DNA of 64,000 nucleotides from Austropuccinia psidii. Taxonomy: Eukaryota > Basidiomycota > Pucciniomycetes > Pucciniales > Sphaerophragmiaceae. This document shows, in pieces, positions 36,540 to 48,939 of this stretch (positions are counted from its first letter, which is position 1; each line of letters starts with the position of its first letter). The notes beneath the pieces were generated by a model. The model was not told the origin of the DNA and did not search any database. It was given only the letters and a program-made list of their open reading frames with translations. Position numbers and translations under genes: made by a program. The stretch spans positions 50,954,618 through 51,018,617 of the forward strand of contig JALGQZ010000008.1 of assembly GCA_023105745.1 (NCBI GenBank), given 5' to 3'.

Positions 36540-37880
36540 GGGTGTTGGTAAAAACATGTAAGCAAATTGATAAAAACACATAAGAGCTTACGTGTTTTGG
36601 CCATAATTTGGTAAAAACGCATAAGTTTTTAGTAAAAACACGTAAGGGGTGCCCTGGGCCCATTTTTAATTAAAACTGAAACACAATTGGGCCTGTATTG
36701 GGCCAAAACATGCCCAAAAGATGTTTTTTCCCCACAAAACCTCTCTAACTCCAAATTGTTTCAAATTTTTTTGCCCAGCCCCCCCCCCAAAAAAAAATAA
36801 GCCCAAACACCCCAATAATCCACATTATCCCCACCCCAAACCATAGTTTTTTTTTGGCAAAACAGCATTACCAAAGCCATTTCGCAAAGCTTTTCACACT
36901 TTTTTTTCTTTTTTCCCCCAAAGACTGCATTTTCAACCACAACAAACTGCTTTCAAGCCTCTCAATTTTCAATTTTTTACCTTCCCTCATCTATTAATCC
37001 CACATTTAAACCACTTTCTTTCACTCTTAACCACTTCTGTTCATTTTTCACACCTTTTTTCACCTCTTTTTCACATTTCAAAAGGTTCTTACCCCATTCC
37101 AAATCACCCAATTCCCCCTTTCTTTCACTTTTATACATAATTTTCATTAAAAAAATGCTTCAACCCCACTGAAGGTGAATTTCAGACCCTTGAGCTTCTT
37201 TGGCAACATGTGCATAATGTTTCCAGGGCTCAGGGGTATGCTGTGTCCACCTTGAGGTCCAATATGACCCACAACCAAATTTAAATATGTTGTGACAGGT
37301 CTGGCACCCCAAATCCCAACAAAAGCCCCTCCAAAACAGTCACCTCAAGAAAGCTTGACTGTCCTTTTAGACTTTATGCCAGGAAATATGCCAAGAGTAC
37401 CACTTGGACTCTTAAAGTCAAAAATCCTGAACATAGCCATGATGCCACTGAAAATATCATGGCACATCCTGCTTTCAGGAAATTCAATGAGCAAGAAACA
37501 TCCCAAATTGCTCAAATGTCTGAATCACTGCCCATTCCAAGGCAAATTCAGGCCCAATTATGCAGCCAGAGGGAGTCTGACAGGCCTGTAATCCTTCAAG
37601 ACATTTATAACCAAGTCAAGAAAATCAAGAAAGACAAAATGCAAGGCAGAAGGCCCATTGATGCTCTTATTGACACTCTCAAAGAAGAAAATTTTGTTTG
37701 GTCCTCTGCAAGGGATTCTGAGGGACACATTACCTCCTTGTTTTTTACTCACCCCCTGGCCATAAAACTTCTTCATGGCTTTCCTCATGTCATTCTTATG
37801 GATTGTACTTATAAAACCAATAAGTACAAAATGCCCCCTTTTCATATTGTTGGATTCAGCTCAACAAATAAGACCTTTTC
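36540..37880 (+). mobile_element. MULE 2, left part
   Basis: Starts GGGTGTTGGTAAAAACATG, as MULE1 does, and is collinear with 78-1340 of MULE1 (terminal repeat, pyrimidine-rich leader, start of transposase). It stops at 37880 in the transposase gene (aagaccttttc), where the B2 LTR begins. A MULE right end occurs at 48606, but the 8 bases next to the two ends do not match (left ...ttagttt, right tataattt), so it is uncertain whether the two ends were once one element. Confidence 0.85.
37200..37880 (+). pseudogene. MULE2 transposase, N-terminal part
   Basis: Matches the MULE1 transposase: FAR1-like zinc region, then MAHPAFRKFNEQETSQ (37459 on) and an open run through QGRRPIDALIDTL to the first catalytic Asp in LMDCTYKTNKYK (about 37795-37830). 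The frame is better kept than in MULE1: it has a sense codon where MULE1 has TAA at 1060. It is cut at 37880 by gypsy B2, and the rest of the transposase and OTU region is absent from the window. Confidence 0.85.
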
Positions 37881-39860
37881 TGTAAGGTTTGACTATGAAT
37901 CAATAAGTAAAAATTACTAATATTTTACTTATTGTACTATGAATGTCCTTATAAATGAAATAAATAAGATAAAAATAATTATAATAATAAATAATTATTA
38001 TAATCATGGCGTAAAAAAAATTATATTATTAATAAAATATAATAATATAATTTATATTATAAAATATAACATAATAAGATAAATATATTAATATAAAATA
38101 ATTAATATATTTAATAGATCTTTATTATTGTTACAAACAAATAATAAAGGCGTAAAAAATTGTTTTTTATTAATAAAAAACAATTAATAACAACAATATT
38201 ACCAATATTAAAGTTATATATTAATATAAATACTATTTATATTAATTGAAGAATTATTAAAAGAATAATATAGAGAAAATTCTTAATATAAGAGAAAATA
38301 ACCTACTTTTAGCACTTAATATAATAATTTTGAGATATTTTACTCCAAATAATGTAAATACAACTTATACAAATTGTATTTACAATAAAAAATAGAGAAA
38401 TTACAAATATTCTTGATTTTTTACGTGGAAATGAGTTTTAGAGAGATTTTTAACAAAAACAGTTAAACAAATGATTTAATCACGTCAAAATTGATGATTA
38501 TAATAAAGATGAACTTTGGTCTTTAATAATATAAAAGTTTTATATATAAAGAATAAAGATATTACCTTTTTGTTTGTATTTATTTAATGTTTTTGATGCG
38601 TCTTAGGGGAAAACAGAGCAGAAAGAGCTCTATTTATAGTAAATACCTCCCTCCTAGAGTCCAACACACTTCTAGTAGACGTGTACTGATCATATCCACT
38701 GGAATTGATCAATATTTTAAGGTTTGGTGATGATTACATCATGATCAAACCTCATTACATCACTATTACGCCACTATTTAGAGTTATCACTATAACTCTA
38801 AGTCTGATGATGTCAAAGGCTTGGCAGAACCCCAAATTTGGTGGATTTTATTAGTTTTAATCATAAACTAATAGTATTCACCAATTTTATCACTTATATG
38901 ACTGTTAAACTTAATTTAGGGTTACAGTGAGTGATCATAAATGATCAAATTAAGCTCAAACTTTGATCCTGAATACCTTTTAAGATTTACACGCTACAGC
39001 CATTCAGAGAGTGAATTCTAATAGCTTGACATAACCCTATTATTCTTCCAAGAGAATTTCATTACATCATCAAAACTCTATTTTTGATGATTTTTCTTGT
39101 AACTCATCTTTTCTGTTGAAATTTAATATTTTAAACTTCAAACTATGATTTCAAGGGGTTATACCTTGAATATTAGAATACAAAATACATCATTCTTCAC
39201 GAATGAGCTAGTAGAATCCAACTGTCTACTTTTTTTTAAGTTTGGACCAATTTCACAACAAAGTGGTCAACAGCCCTATTGATTTTAATCAATAATTCCT
39301 TACAGGTTTTAACCTTGTTTATAACTTGTCAAATAAACTTCATATCTGTATTTCTACAGTACGTTTGTGATGACCCTTTTTTGGTTCATCACTCTATAAT
39401 GCATAATTCAAGAGATATTAGCTAAAATCCTTGAATATATGCGTTGACCAAAAAAGTGCATATATTCAGGTTAATTCCTTAAGTATTGGTTTTGAAGCTT
39501 AGCTTATTAATTGTTTTATGTGTGGACCTTTATGGAGAATCCAATGGTACAATTTATTTCACATGTTGTTTCATTGATTTTTTAAATAAACAAGAATTTG
39601 TGTCCTTTATAAGGTATTATTACATATAACTTATTAAATATTGACTTTACAGATATGCCATAAAATGGTATATGCGTATTTCACCATCGGAAATCCATGT
39701 GTGTAATTTATTTCACATGTTTATTCATTGGTTTTTAAGTTAAACCAAGTTTTATACCAATTTATGGTATTTTTGTAGTTTTAAGGTTTTTTAATGTATA
39801 ATTATATTGAATATTTCTTGTGACCTTTTTGGGTATGTGGTCATATCTCAAAGGTTCACA
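37881..39860 (-). repeat. B2 3' LTR
   Basis: 1980 bp. In the minus strand it begins TGTGAACC (complement of 39853-39860) and ends CAAACCTTACA (complement of 37881-37891). It is the cleanest family B LTR end in the window and was used to define the others. Confidence 0.9.
38630..38639 (-). promoter_or_regulatory. TATA-box-like element in family B LTR
   Basis: In element orientation CTATAAATAG, followed by AGCTCTTTCTGC. The same motif is at 61817-61826 in B3, and a variant lies near 16436 in B0, so it is conserved in position. A core promoter is inferred. Confidence 0.45.
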
Positions 39861-39978
39861 TTCCCTACCACCAAAAAAGATTGTACCACAATCTGATATG
39901 TGTAGTTAGGGTATCATCCACTGTCCTACCTCTTCAATAGACTTTGTTAGTCTTGAAGCTCAATAATGCTTAACTTTT

Positions 39979-42676
39979 CTATTTTTCAGGCTTTCTTTCA
40001 TGTCTGAACCTTCTTAGTAGTTTATCAGCATTTGTTATATCTTTCTCAAGTAGCCATTCATCTTCTTGAGTTGAACTTCTATACCTTACAAGGTATTCCC
40101 TTTTCTTTTTGTTTCTTGTCCTTCTTTCTTTGAGGACTTTTACTATTTTCTTTTCCTCTCCTTCTTCCAAGGGGGGAATTTCAAGTGGGGGTTTATTTCT
40201 TAGTGGAAATAACTCCTTGTCACTTGAACTTTAAGGTTTTATCAGACTTACAGGGAAAGTTGGGTGTTTGTTCATTAGTTCACCTGTCAGTTCCAATTGC
40301 ACAGCATTGGGTCCATGAAGTGCTTTTATCATAAATGGTCCTTCAAAGGAATCTTTCAATTTATTTGGACCTTTTATGTTATTTAAGTTAAGGGTTGATA
40401 CTAGGACCAAGTCTCCTACTTTTAAGTCAGGTGGCTTATGACTTTTATCCCATCTTTCTTTTGCTTATTTGAAAGAATCTTGCATACATCTGTTTGCATG
40501 GTGTCTTGCTTTGTAAAGCATTATTTTAAAGCTGCTTGCTGTTGGATGTATATCCACTAAGTCCTTTTTGAGGGTATCATAAGGAAGTCTTGGATTCCAA
40601 CCTTTTTCTAGCATTGCTGGTGTTTTGCCAGTAGAAGAATGGATTGATGTTTTATATGCCAGTTCAAGAGCTGGTATTAGTGTACACCAATCATGGGTAA
40701 AGCCATCAGAATCTTTGAATTCTAGCCCATAAGCACAGAATCTTCTGATCATGTCCTCTAAGGTCTGTATCATTCTTTCTGCTAAGCCATCAGTTTGAGG
40801 ATGGTCAGCTGTTTAGAATGATAGCTTTGTCCCAAACAAGTTATGGAGGTTTGTCCATAATGCTGAAGTGAACTTTGGGTCTGTGTCACTTATAATATTC
40901 TGGAATAAGCCTGTATGGCTAATAACTTTATTCCATATCATTATGGCTGTGTCCATAGCTATGTCATCTTTATGACATGGTAGGAACATGGGAGTTTTGC
41001 TATACCTGTCAACCAATACTAGGCATGCATTATAGCTTCTGTCTCCTCCTGGAGGTAATGCTGTTACCCAATCCATATGAACTGTTTCCCAAGGGGATTT
41101 TGGTTCTTGGATTTGGATCATCATTCCAAATTCCTTTCCTGTGGCTTGGTTGGCTTTTTCACATCTGTCACAGGTTTGGCAGTATTCTATAACATCTTTC
41201 TTCCAATTTGGCCACCAAGAGCAGGTTTTCACCCTTTGTAGTGTCCTGTCTTCTGAAAGGTGTCCAGCTGCAACACTATCATGACACTCATGTAAAATAG
41301 TGTTTATCACGGTTCTATCTGTTAAGGCCATAACACATGTGTGTTTTGTTCTATGGTAAAGGATTCCATCAAGGAGGTGGAATCTTCCTTCATCATATGC
41401 CTTTTTCCATGTTTCATCTAGTTTTGATGAAAGTGATGGGTCTTTGTAGTCTTTGATTAGAAGTTGGCTTAAGATATGGCAATTTTTGTCTATCTTATAG
41501 CTTTCTTTAACTTGGTTAAAGAATTCTGTTCCAATGTCTGTAACACATATTCCTTCTATATGGTGTTCTTCTTGTGGTACCCATGCTGGATTGTCAGGGG
41601 TATTTGCTAGATCCCATCTGCTAAGACCATCTGCATTTTTTGAATATTACCAGATTTATGAACAATAGTCATATTTCCTCTATATTCTTGGATAGAAATT
41701 TGCGATCTCAGCATATGTCTATTTGGAGTTTTCATATTTAATAGAGATTTTACAGCATTACAGTCTGTAATCACATCAAATACTGTTCCATCCAAATATT
41801 AATGTAATTTCTCTAAAGCCCACACTAAGCAGAGGCATTCCATATGGCTTGCTCCATATCTTGCTTCTGTTGGCTTTATCTGTCTTGAAATAAAACAAAT
41901 TGGTCCTTCCACTGGTTTATCATTGATAATTTGTGTCTGGTGTAGTGCAGCACCCAGTCCTTCTCCACAAGCATCAATGTAAAGTTTGAAGGGTAGTTTC
42001 CAATCTGGCATTAGAGGAAATGGGGTGTTTGTTAAGGAATTTTTCAATTCCTCATATGCCTTGACTCTTTCTTCTGTCATTTCATAGACTGTTTGTTGGT
42101 AACATAGCTTATACAAGGATTTAGCAATTTTTGCAAAGTCCTTTATATGCTGTCTATAGTAACCAGCAAATCCTAGAAATGATTGCATTTCTTTTTTGGT
42201 TTGAGGCATTGGTTTAAGTAGTACTGCTGCTACTTTATTCTTGTCTATGCCTAGACCAAGTCTAGATACAACATGTCCTAGTGCTTTTAATTCACTATAT
42301 GCAAAATGACACTTCTTCAGGGAAATTTTCATATTCACTTGGACTATTTTCTGTATTACCCTTTCTAGTCTTCTAAGGTGATTTTCCCAAGTTTCTGAGC
42401 AAACTATGATATCATCAATATAGATGATTAACCATCCTTCTGATAATTCTTCAGGAAATATGGTATTCATCATTCTTTGATAATGGGAAGGTGCATTTTT
42501 TATGCCAAATGGCATTCTTAAGTATTCAAAAATTCCACAGTGGACTATTATCCTCAGTAGTTTTTTGTCGTTGTCTGTTAAGACATTTTGATGAAAACCC
42601 TTTAAGGCATCCTTGGCTGTGATGAACTTAGCTTGTGACAATTGTGTCAATGTCTCATGGATCCTGGGTATTGGAT
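39979..42676 (-). pseudogene. pol of gypsy B2 (RT to chromodomain), broken
   Basis: RT and RNase H are open from 42650 to 41799: [13 protein letters not shown] box, an intact [12 protein letters not shown] (near 42410), connection to [15 protein letters not shown] stop at 41799-41801 separates the RNase H remainder ([11 protein letters not shown], near 41750). Integrase is open at 41331-40813 (zinc CQTCDRCEKAN, MDWVTALPPGG, ISDTDPKFT with R changed to T) and continues at 40773 with RMIQTLEDM after a stop near 40813; the catalytic Glu lies at that join. The tail holds DLVLV and a chromodomain ending LRRFRHERKPEK at 39979. Confidence 0.9.
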
Positions 42677-44115
42677 TGTCAGGATGAGTCTATGTTGAAG
42701 TGGAAATAAAGCTATTTACAACTAAAACTATGACTGTGACACGTGGAAAATGGTTTAAAATAGTTTTATAAGGGTTAAAGATGGATTAATTTAATAATAA
42801 AAGGGGCTTTACTATAAGAAATATAGTGGTGGTGAGCGCTGTTGAAAGCCCTGGGTGCAGCTTTACCTGTTGGGTTACAATAATAAGGACTACAATACTT
42901 TAAATTAAGAGTATACCTGTTTATTACCCAAGAGTAAAACTGTTTTTGACAGTTTACTACGTAGGGTATTCAAGAGCAGGATGAGGAAAGGCTTTTGGCT
43001 GTGAAAAGCCCTCCTTTTATCCTGAAATTGAGGTGGAAAGGCTGCTAGACCTTTCCACGTAGAGGAAGTGAAGATTTTTCACTCTCTATGACAGGCTTGT
43101 GGTTTGCAAACAGCCTGTATACCCTGTATTGGGCTCAGATGTGGTTTTGAAACCACATCTGGGCGGTTTTCACCAATACAGGGTGAAAATTTCCATCTGG
43201 GGACCTCACAGCCTGATTCTGACGTGTATGACGCGTAGAATGCTGTACAGAACCTGTATGGGACCCCAGTATTGACTGACATATGAGGTATTGAAGTAAA
43301 AACATGCTTCTTTGTCTATTTGACACCTCATATTCATGGTTATGGGATATTATCCCATGGTAAGGCTGTATCTGACAGCAGGTGGGATTTTGACCTTAAA
43401 ATGGTCATAACTCTGTCAGTTTTTGAGATATCAAGCTCAACGTTGGTTCATTGAATAGCTCTGTATGAGCTCTACACAATGGTACTCAACTTGACATGGT
43501 TATCATTAAATATGACAAAGTTATCCCATGTACAAGTATTTTTGTACTTTGGCGTGGTCTGGGCAAAAGCTGTATTAAGCTTGTTTGGCCAATACCTTCT
43601 GTTGTAGTTGAGCTATGAGGAAATGGATGGTACCATCAGATAGCCCTGATTGTGCTCTTTCCAAAAAGACCCCACTTTAGGTATCTCACACTAAAACTGT
43701 AAAAGTTAGATGAGAGGTGAATGTTTTGTTCACCCTTATTTGGTCTGAATTTGGCCATAACTCAAGTAATACTGGTGCTAGCTCAGTTTGGCTAGTACCA
43801 TTAGATAGCCCTGGCCTAGAGCTTCATTTTGAATACCCATTTGATGGGGTTAAGCCTCTCCTTCTAGATTTCAGATGAGAGGTGAAAATTAAGGTTTATG
43901 CTCAGCAATAACTTTGAGCAGGAATAACTTTGTTATTTCTTGTCCTATGGTGATGTGACTTATATTTTCAGAAAGAGGTGAGTTTCCTCTTTCTTTTGAT
44001 ACCTTTTGAGCTAATTTGGCTCAGCTCCATGTTTTGGTGGTATTTTGGCTATACCATTGGTTTATGGTATTTTGGTTGTCATGCTTGTGCTCTGGTTTTG
44101 AGTCACAGGCTGACA
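42677..44115 (-). repeat. family C LTR
   Basis: 1439 bp, ends TGTCAG and CTGACA as inverted termini. It is inserted after TGGAT (42672-42676) in B2 RT; the matching duplication on the other side is lost. Its composition is distinctly more balanced than that of LTR A or B. Confidence 0.88.
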
Positions 44116-44135
44116 TACCCTCCCTCTAAAAAAGG
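44116..44135 (-). promoter_or_regulatory. polypurine tract of element C
   Basis: In element orientation a purine run AGAGGGAGGGTA immediately precedes the LTR, the expected site of plus-strand DNA priming. Confidence 0.7.
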
Positions 44136-44139
44136 CTCA

Positions 44140-47100
44140 TCATTGATGAGACTGTTCAGTCCTCCTAGAGGCTCTGAATCTCCTTAGATGAAGGTTCCCA
44201 TCTGGTATGGCATCCTCTGCCAACCATTTGTCTTTGTCAGCTGTCTGGTTCTTGAATCTGACTAGATATTGTCTCTGATCCTTCCCATTAAGTCTGATTT
44301 TTCTGGCCCTGATGATTTTACTCACAGGTCCAGGAGAGTCCTCTACTTCCACTATTTCTGATGGAGTGATGTTTGTCTTCCTGGAGGGGAATTTATCCTC
44401 CTCTGTTTGGAAGTATGGTTTGACCAGGCTTACTGGAAAGACTGGGTGTTTCCTAGAAAACTCCTCAGTGAGTTTGACCTCTCCTGCATTCTTCCCTATC
44501 AACTTAGTGATAGTGAAGGGCCCTACAAATGAGTCTCTCATCTTCTTGGGTACTTTGAGATTGTTAAAGTTTAGTGTAGACACTAACACCTGGTCCCCTT
44601 CCTTGAAGTCAGGTTCCATATGTGATTTGTCCCACCTCTGCTTGTTATACTCTTTGGCCTCAGCTTTTCATTTAGCAGCAGTATCACAGGCTTTCTTCCA
44701 CAAATCATGGAAGTCTTTGGCTGTGGGGTGGATGGTCAGAAGATTTTTCTTCAAGTGATCCACAGGTAACAGGGGATTCCACCCTTTCTCTACCAGTGCA
44801 GGTGTTTTTCCTGTGGTAGAGTGCTGGCTTGTATTATAAGCCAGTTGGACTGCTGGTAAGAGGGTGACCCAATCATGGGTGTATCCCTCATGGTCCTTGT
44901 ATTCCATGCCATAGGCACAGAACCTCCTGAGGATGTCCTCCATTTTTTGGATCATCCTCTCAGCTAGGCCATCTGTTTGTGGATGGTAAGCTGTGGAAAA
45001 AGCAAGCTTGGTGCCAAGCATGTCATATAAATTGGTCCAAAATTCAGATGTGAATTTTGGGTCCCTGTCACTAATTATGATCTTAGGGACTCCACAGGTG
45101 GATATGATGTTATTCCAAAATAACAGAGAAGTGTCCATGGCTGTGTCCTCTTTATGGCATGGTAGACATCTCATGCTCTTGCTGAACCTATCAACTATGA
45201 TTAAGCAGGCATTGTAGTTTTCTTTGCCTCCTGGGACAAGTCCTGTGACCCAGTCCATGTTGATGGTTTCCAATGGGTGTTTGGGTTCTTCTATGTGTTG
45301 AAGCAACCCATATTTCTTCCCATGTTTTCTATTTTCCTTTTGGCATCTTTCACAAGTGTTGATGTATTCACTCAACTCTTGCTCCCACTTGGGCCACCAA
45401 GCTGTGCTTGCTACCCTCTCTCTAGTCCTGTCCTCACTCATGTGTCCCATGTAGGGGCAGTCATGGCATTGCTGCGGGATTAAAGAGATGTGGTCTCTGT
45501 CTATCACTGTGAGTGCACTGGTGTGCTTTTCTCTGTGATAAATCAGTCCATCTATAAGGAAGAATTTATTGTCCTTATAGGCCCTCAACCAGGGCTCCTC
45601 TAGCTGGGTTTCCAGTTCTGGGCTCCTGTATTTTTGTTGAAGGAGTTGGAGTAGTATGCTACACTGTTTGTGTTTAGCATATGATTTCAGCACTGCATTA
45701 AAAAATTCATTGTGCAGTTCTGAGGAACTTATTCCCAGTATGGGGGTTTCTGTCCCTTCTGAATCAGTGTTTCCACTGTCAAGGGTACCACTCCCTGGTG
45801 CCCATTCAGAGAATCTGAAGTTCTTCTTCCTATTTATTTCCATAAAATGGATAGGAATTTTTGCAGCAACTTCAGGGTCATAAGCTGGATTGCTTTTGAC
45901 ATTGTCCAGTGGCCATCTGCTAAGGCCATCTGCATTGGTATGGCTTTTACCTTCCTTGTATATGATGGTCATGTTCCCACTATACTCCTGGATGGCTATT
46001 TGCCATCTCAGCATGTGTCTATTAGTAGTCTTCATGTTTAGTAAAGACTTCAAGGCTGTGCAGTCTGTGTAGACTTCAAAGACTGCACCCTCCAAATAAT
46101 AATGGAGTTTTTCTAGACCCAGACTAGACATAGACATTCTTTCTGGGTGGCCCCACACCTGGCTTCTGAATCTTTCAGCTGCCTGGAGATCTAACATATT
46201 ACACCTTCTCTTGGTTCACCATCCACAATTTGTCTTTGGTGAAGGGCTGCTCCCAAGCCTTGGCTGCATGCTGCATCTATATATAACTTGAATGGTAGTT
46301 CAAAGTCAGGCAAGATGAGCACAGGTGCATTTGTGAGTTCATATTTGATCCTCTCATATGCATCCCTCCTTTCCTTGGTTATTTCAAAAACTACATCCTT
46401 TGAGCATAAATTGTATAAGCTACTAGTTATGTGGGCAAAGTTTTTGATGTGGTTTCTATAGTAGCTAGCAAATCCAAGGAAAGATTGCATCTCTTTGATG
46501 TCCTTTGGTACTGGCTTTTTCAGTACTGCTGCTACTTTGTTGTGGTCAATTGCCAGACTAAGGCCTGAGACTTTGTGTCCTAGAGCTAGTAGCTCTTGTT
46601 GGCCAAAATTACACTTTTTAAGTGAAATTTTCAGATTGATGGGTGTACATTTACTTAGCACTCTGTCTATGTATTGTACATGGTCTTCCCATGTCTCTGA
46701 GTATATAATGATATCATCAATATATACTACCATCCAGCCTTCCATTATTTCTTCTTGAAATATGGTGTCCATCATCCTTTGGAAGTGGGCTGGTGCATTC
46801 TTGATGCCAAATGGCATCCTGGTATACTCATATATGCCCATATGGCATATTATTCTGAGCAGCTTCATGGAGTTTGGTTTAACTCCATTTTGGTGGAAGC
46901 CTTTCATACAATCCATCTTGGTTATGTATTTAGCTTTGGCCAGCTTATCCAGGGCATGAGGTATCCTTGGTATAGGATACCTGTCTGCTTTTGTGTAGTT
47001 ATTAAGGGCTCTGAAGTCTCCACACAATCTAGACTTGCCATCATGCCAGGTGATTAGGACAGGAGTGGTGATTTCCACTATTTCATTATGTCCAATCTTC

Positions 47101-47445
47101 CTTATGACATCCATGTCCAGGAGTTCATTGATGTGTTTTTCAATTTCTTTCCTGGTTTCCAGACTTGCTGGATAAGGAGGTCTCCTCAGCATGGGTGGAT
47201 AAGGTCTTTCCACATCCAGATATAGCTCTATATCATGGCCTTTAATCTTGCCTAGTGGCTCTTCACCAATGGCAAATGCTGGTCTGTTCTTCCTCAGCAT
47301 CTTCAGTAAACTTAGTTTTTGTTTACTGGTGAGGGTAGTGCTAAACTGTCCCTCCTTGAATTCCTTCAAGAGTTCTTCTAGTGGATCCTGTGAAGATATG
47401 TGGTATATGTCAAGTGAAAATTTCTTTTCCTTCAGTGCCATTAAT
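44140..47445 (-). pseudogene. pol of gypsy C (RT-RNaseH-IN-chromodomain), nearly intact
   Basis: Minus strand. RT runs from the linker KEKKFSLDIYH (47445) through PPMLRRPPYPAS to YIDDIIIYSETW (near 46720), then LYIDAACSQGLGAAL (RNase H). A frameshift near 46190-46197 moves the frame. The second part (46197-44668) holds [11 protein letters not shown], an integrase zinc region ([17 protein letters not shown]), [21 protein letters not shown] and [11 protein letters not shown], so the catalytic D, D, E residues are all present. A TGA at 44665-44667 interrupts before DQVLVSTLNF and a chromodomain (LVRFKNQTADKDKW, LRRFRASRRTE) ending at 44140. The protease expected upstream is absent. Confidence 0.92.
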
Positions 47446-48075
47446 GGCATTAACAGCGCCATAAATGGCATTAACAGTGCCATAAATGGCATTAACAGTG
47501 CCATTAATGGAATTAACAGTGCCATTGATGACATTATCAATGAAATATTATTGATGCCATTAATGCCATTTATGGCATCAACAATGCCATTTGTGGCATC
47601 AAAAATGAAACATTTCTGATGCCATTAATGCCACAATAACAATGCCATTAATGGAATTAATAATACCATGAATGGCATTATCAATGCAATAAATGGCATA
47701 ACACCATTTATGTAACACCATAAATTGCATTGTTAATTCCATTTATGTAATGCCACAAATGGAATTTTTGATGCCATAAATGGCATTTTTGATGCCATTT
47801 ATGTTATAGTTAAGGCCATTAATTCCATTTTTAAGGCCAATGTTAAGGCCATTCATGCCATTTTTAAGGCCATTTATGGCATTTTTAAATGCATAAATGG
47901 CATTGTCAAGGCCATTAAATTCAATTTATGGAATTTCTGTAATGCCATTTATGCCAATTTTCTGGCCATAAATGGCATTTGTATGTCATTCTTGATGCCA
48001 TTTATGGCATTATTATGTCATTAGTGATGCCATTTATGGCACTTTTGATGTGATAAATGGCACTGTTAATGCCAA
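47434..48075. repeat. palindromic 21-bp tandem array, decaying outward
   Basis: The first five units (about 47436-47540) have a strict 21-bp period, consensus GCCATAAATGGCATTAACAGT. Beyond, single GCCATTTATGGCAT-like palindromes recur irregularly to about 48075. TGCCATTAATGGCA is a perfect palindrome. Because 21 is a multiple of three, each strand encodes a seven-residue repeat (MALLMPF on minus, INSAING on plus), which makes false open frames. It lies at the join of element C and the MULE tail. Confidence 0.85.
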
Positions 48076-48084
48076 AAATCATAT

Positions 48085-48606
48085 TTTAACTTCCACTCAT
48101 CATAAATTAAATTTTGAATTCAATTTATGTCATAAATAGCATTTTCAATTTAATTACAAACATGAACAAAAAAACATAAAAAAACATGGACTTTTTGGGC
48201 CTACAAATTTTCTTGCAAAAAAAATACCAAAATGTTGGGCTTCTGGTTTATTATTCTCAACATTCTCACCTTCATTTTTAAAAGAAAACTGAAATTCATA
48301 AGTGGGAACATTTTTAATGAATTTTTTCAAAAAAATGGGCCATTTTACCAAATTGCCCAAAATAGAAAAATTGGGCAAAAAAAGAAAATTTGAAAAAATT
48401 TGGGGACCTTCACATCCCATGTCGGAAAAAATATGGCAAAAAAAAATGTTAAAAATTCTCAAAAATGAGCCTGAGGAATTTTTATAAAAAAATTAGGTTA
48501 CTTACGTGTTTTTACCATAAAATTAGATGTTTTGGCCATAATTTGGTAAAAAAACGTAAGGGCTTACGTGTTTTTACTAAAAGCTTACGTGTGCTTACCA
48601 ACACCC
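48085..48606 (+). mobile_element. MULE 2, right end
   Basis: Collinear with the last ~430 bases of MULE1 (aattYataagtgggaa, atggcaaaaaaaaat, gagcctgaggaattttt) and ends TTACCAACACCC at 48606. It contains the terminal sub-repeats cttacgtgtttttac and aaaacgtaag. The junction with the palindromic array to the left has no clear boundary. Family B LTR sequence follows directly at 48607. Confidence 0.82.
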
Positions 48607-48939
48607 TATAATTTATATTATAAAAAATAATGTAATAAGTAAATATATCAATATAAGATAATTAATATATTTAAAAGCACTTTATTATTGTTACCAAAAA
48701 ATAATAAAGGCATAAAAAAATTGTTTTTCATTAAGAAAAACAATTAATAAAAATAATATTACTAATATTAAAGTTATAAATTAATATCAATACTATATAT
48801 ATCAATTATAGAATTATTAAAGTAATAATAAAGAAAAATTATTATAATAAGAGAAATAACCTACTTTCAATGCTTAATATGATAATTTTGAATAATTTTA
48901 CACCTAAATATGTAAATACAACTTATTTAAAGTGTAGTT
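48607..48939 (-). repeat. LTR of gypsy family B, copy B3, left piece
   Basis: Matches the family B LTR (cactttattattgttacc, aacctacttt, gtaaatacaacttattta). It is joined to the MULE end on the left and is interrupted at 48939 by gypsy A2; TAGTT (48935-48939) is the target duplication. The outermost ~170 bases of this LTR are missing. Confidence 0.85.

Larger units (their letters stand above)
37881..42676 (-). mobile_element. Ty3/gypsy family B element, copy B2, truncated
   Basis: 3' LTR 37881-39860 and pol 39979-42676 in the minus strand. It is inserted in the MULE2 transposase. At 42676, within RT (codons for the MTQLSQ and RIHET region upstream), it is interrupted by the LTR of element C. 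The remainder, including gag, protease and the 5' LTR, is not found on the other side of C, so a deletion or recombination followed. Confidence 0.88.
42677..47445 (-). mobile_element. Ty3/gypsy family C element, 5'-truncated
   Basis: 3' LTR 42677-44115 and pol 44140-47445 in the minus strand. Its LTR (TGTCAG...CTGACA) and purine tract differ from families A and B, and its base composition is less AT-rich. Protease, gag and 5' LTR are missing: the sequence upstream of RT runs directly into a 21-bp palindromic array. Only one frameshift and one stop were seen in pol, so it looks younger than A and B. Confidence 0.88.

Noticed and set aside
47248..47619. Open frame with INSAING repeats (plus) and MALLMPF repeats (minus)
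   Set aside because: Both come from reading a 21-bp palindromic tandem array in a multiple-of-three period; no independent protein evidence.
47434..48075. Possible CRISPR array
   Set aside because: Repeats are contiguous palindromes without unique spacers, in a eukaryotic transposon context.
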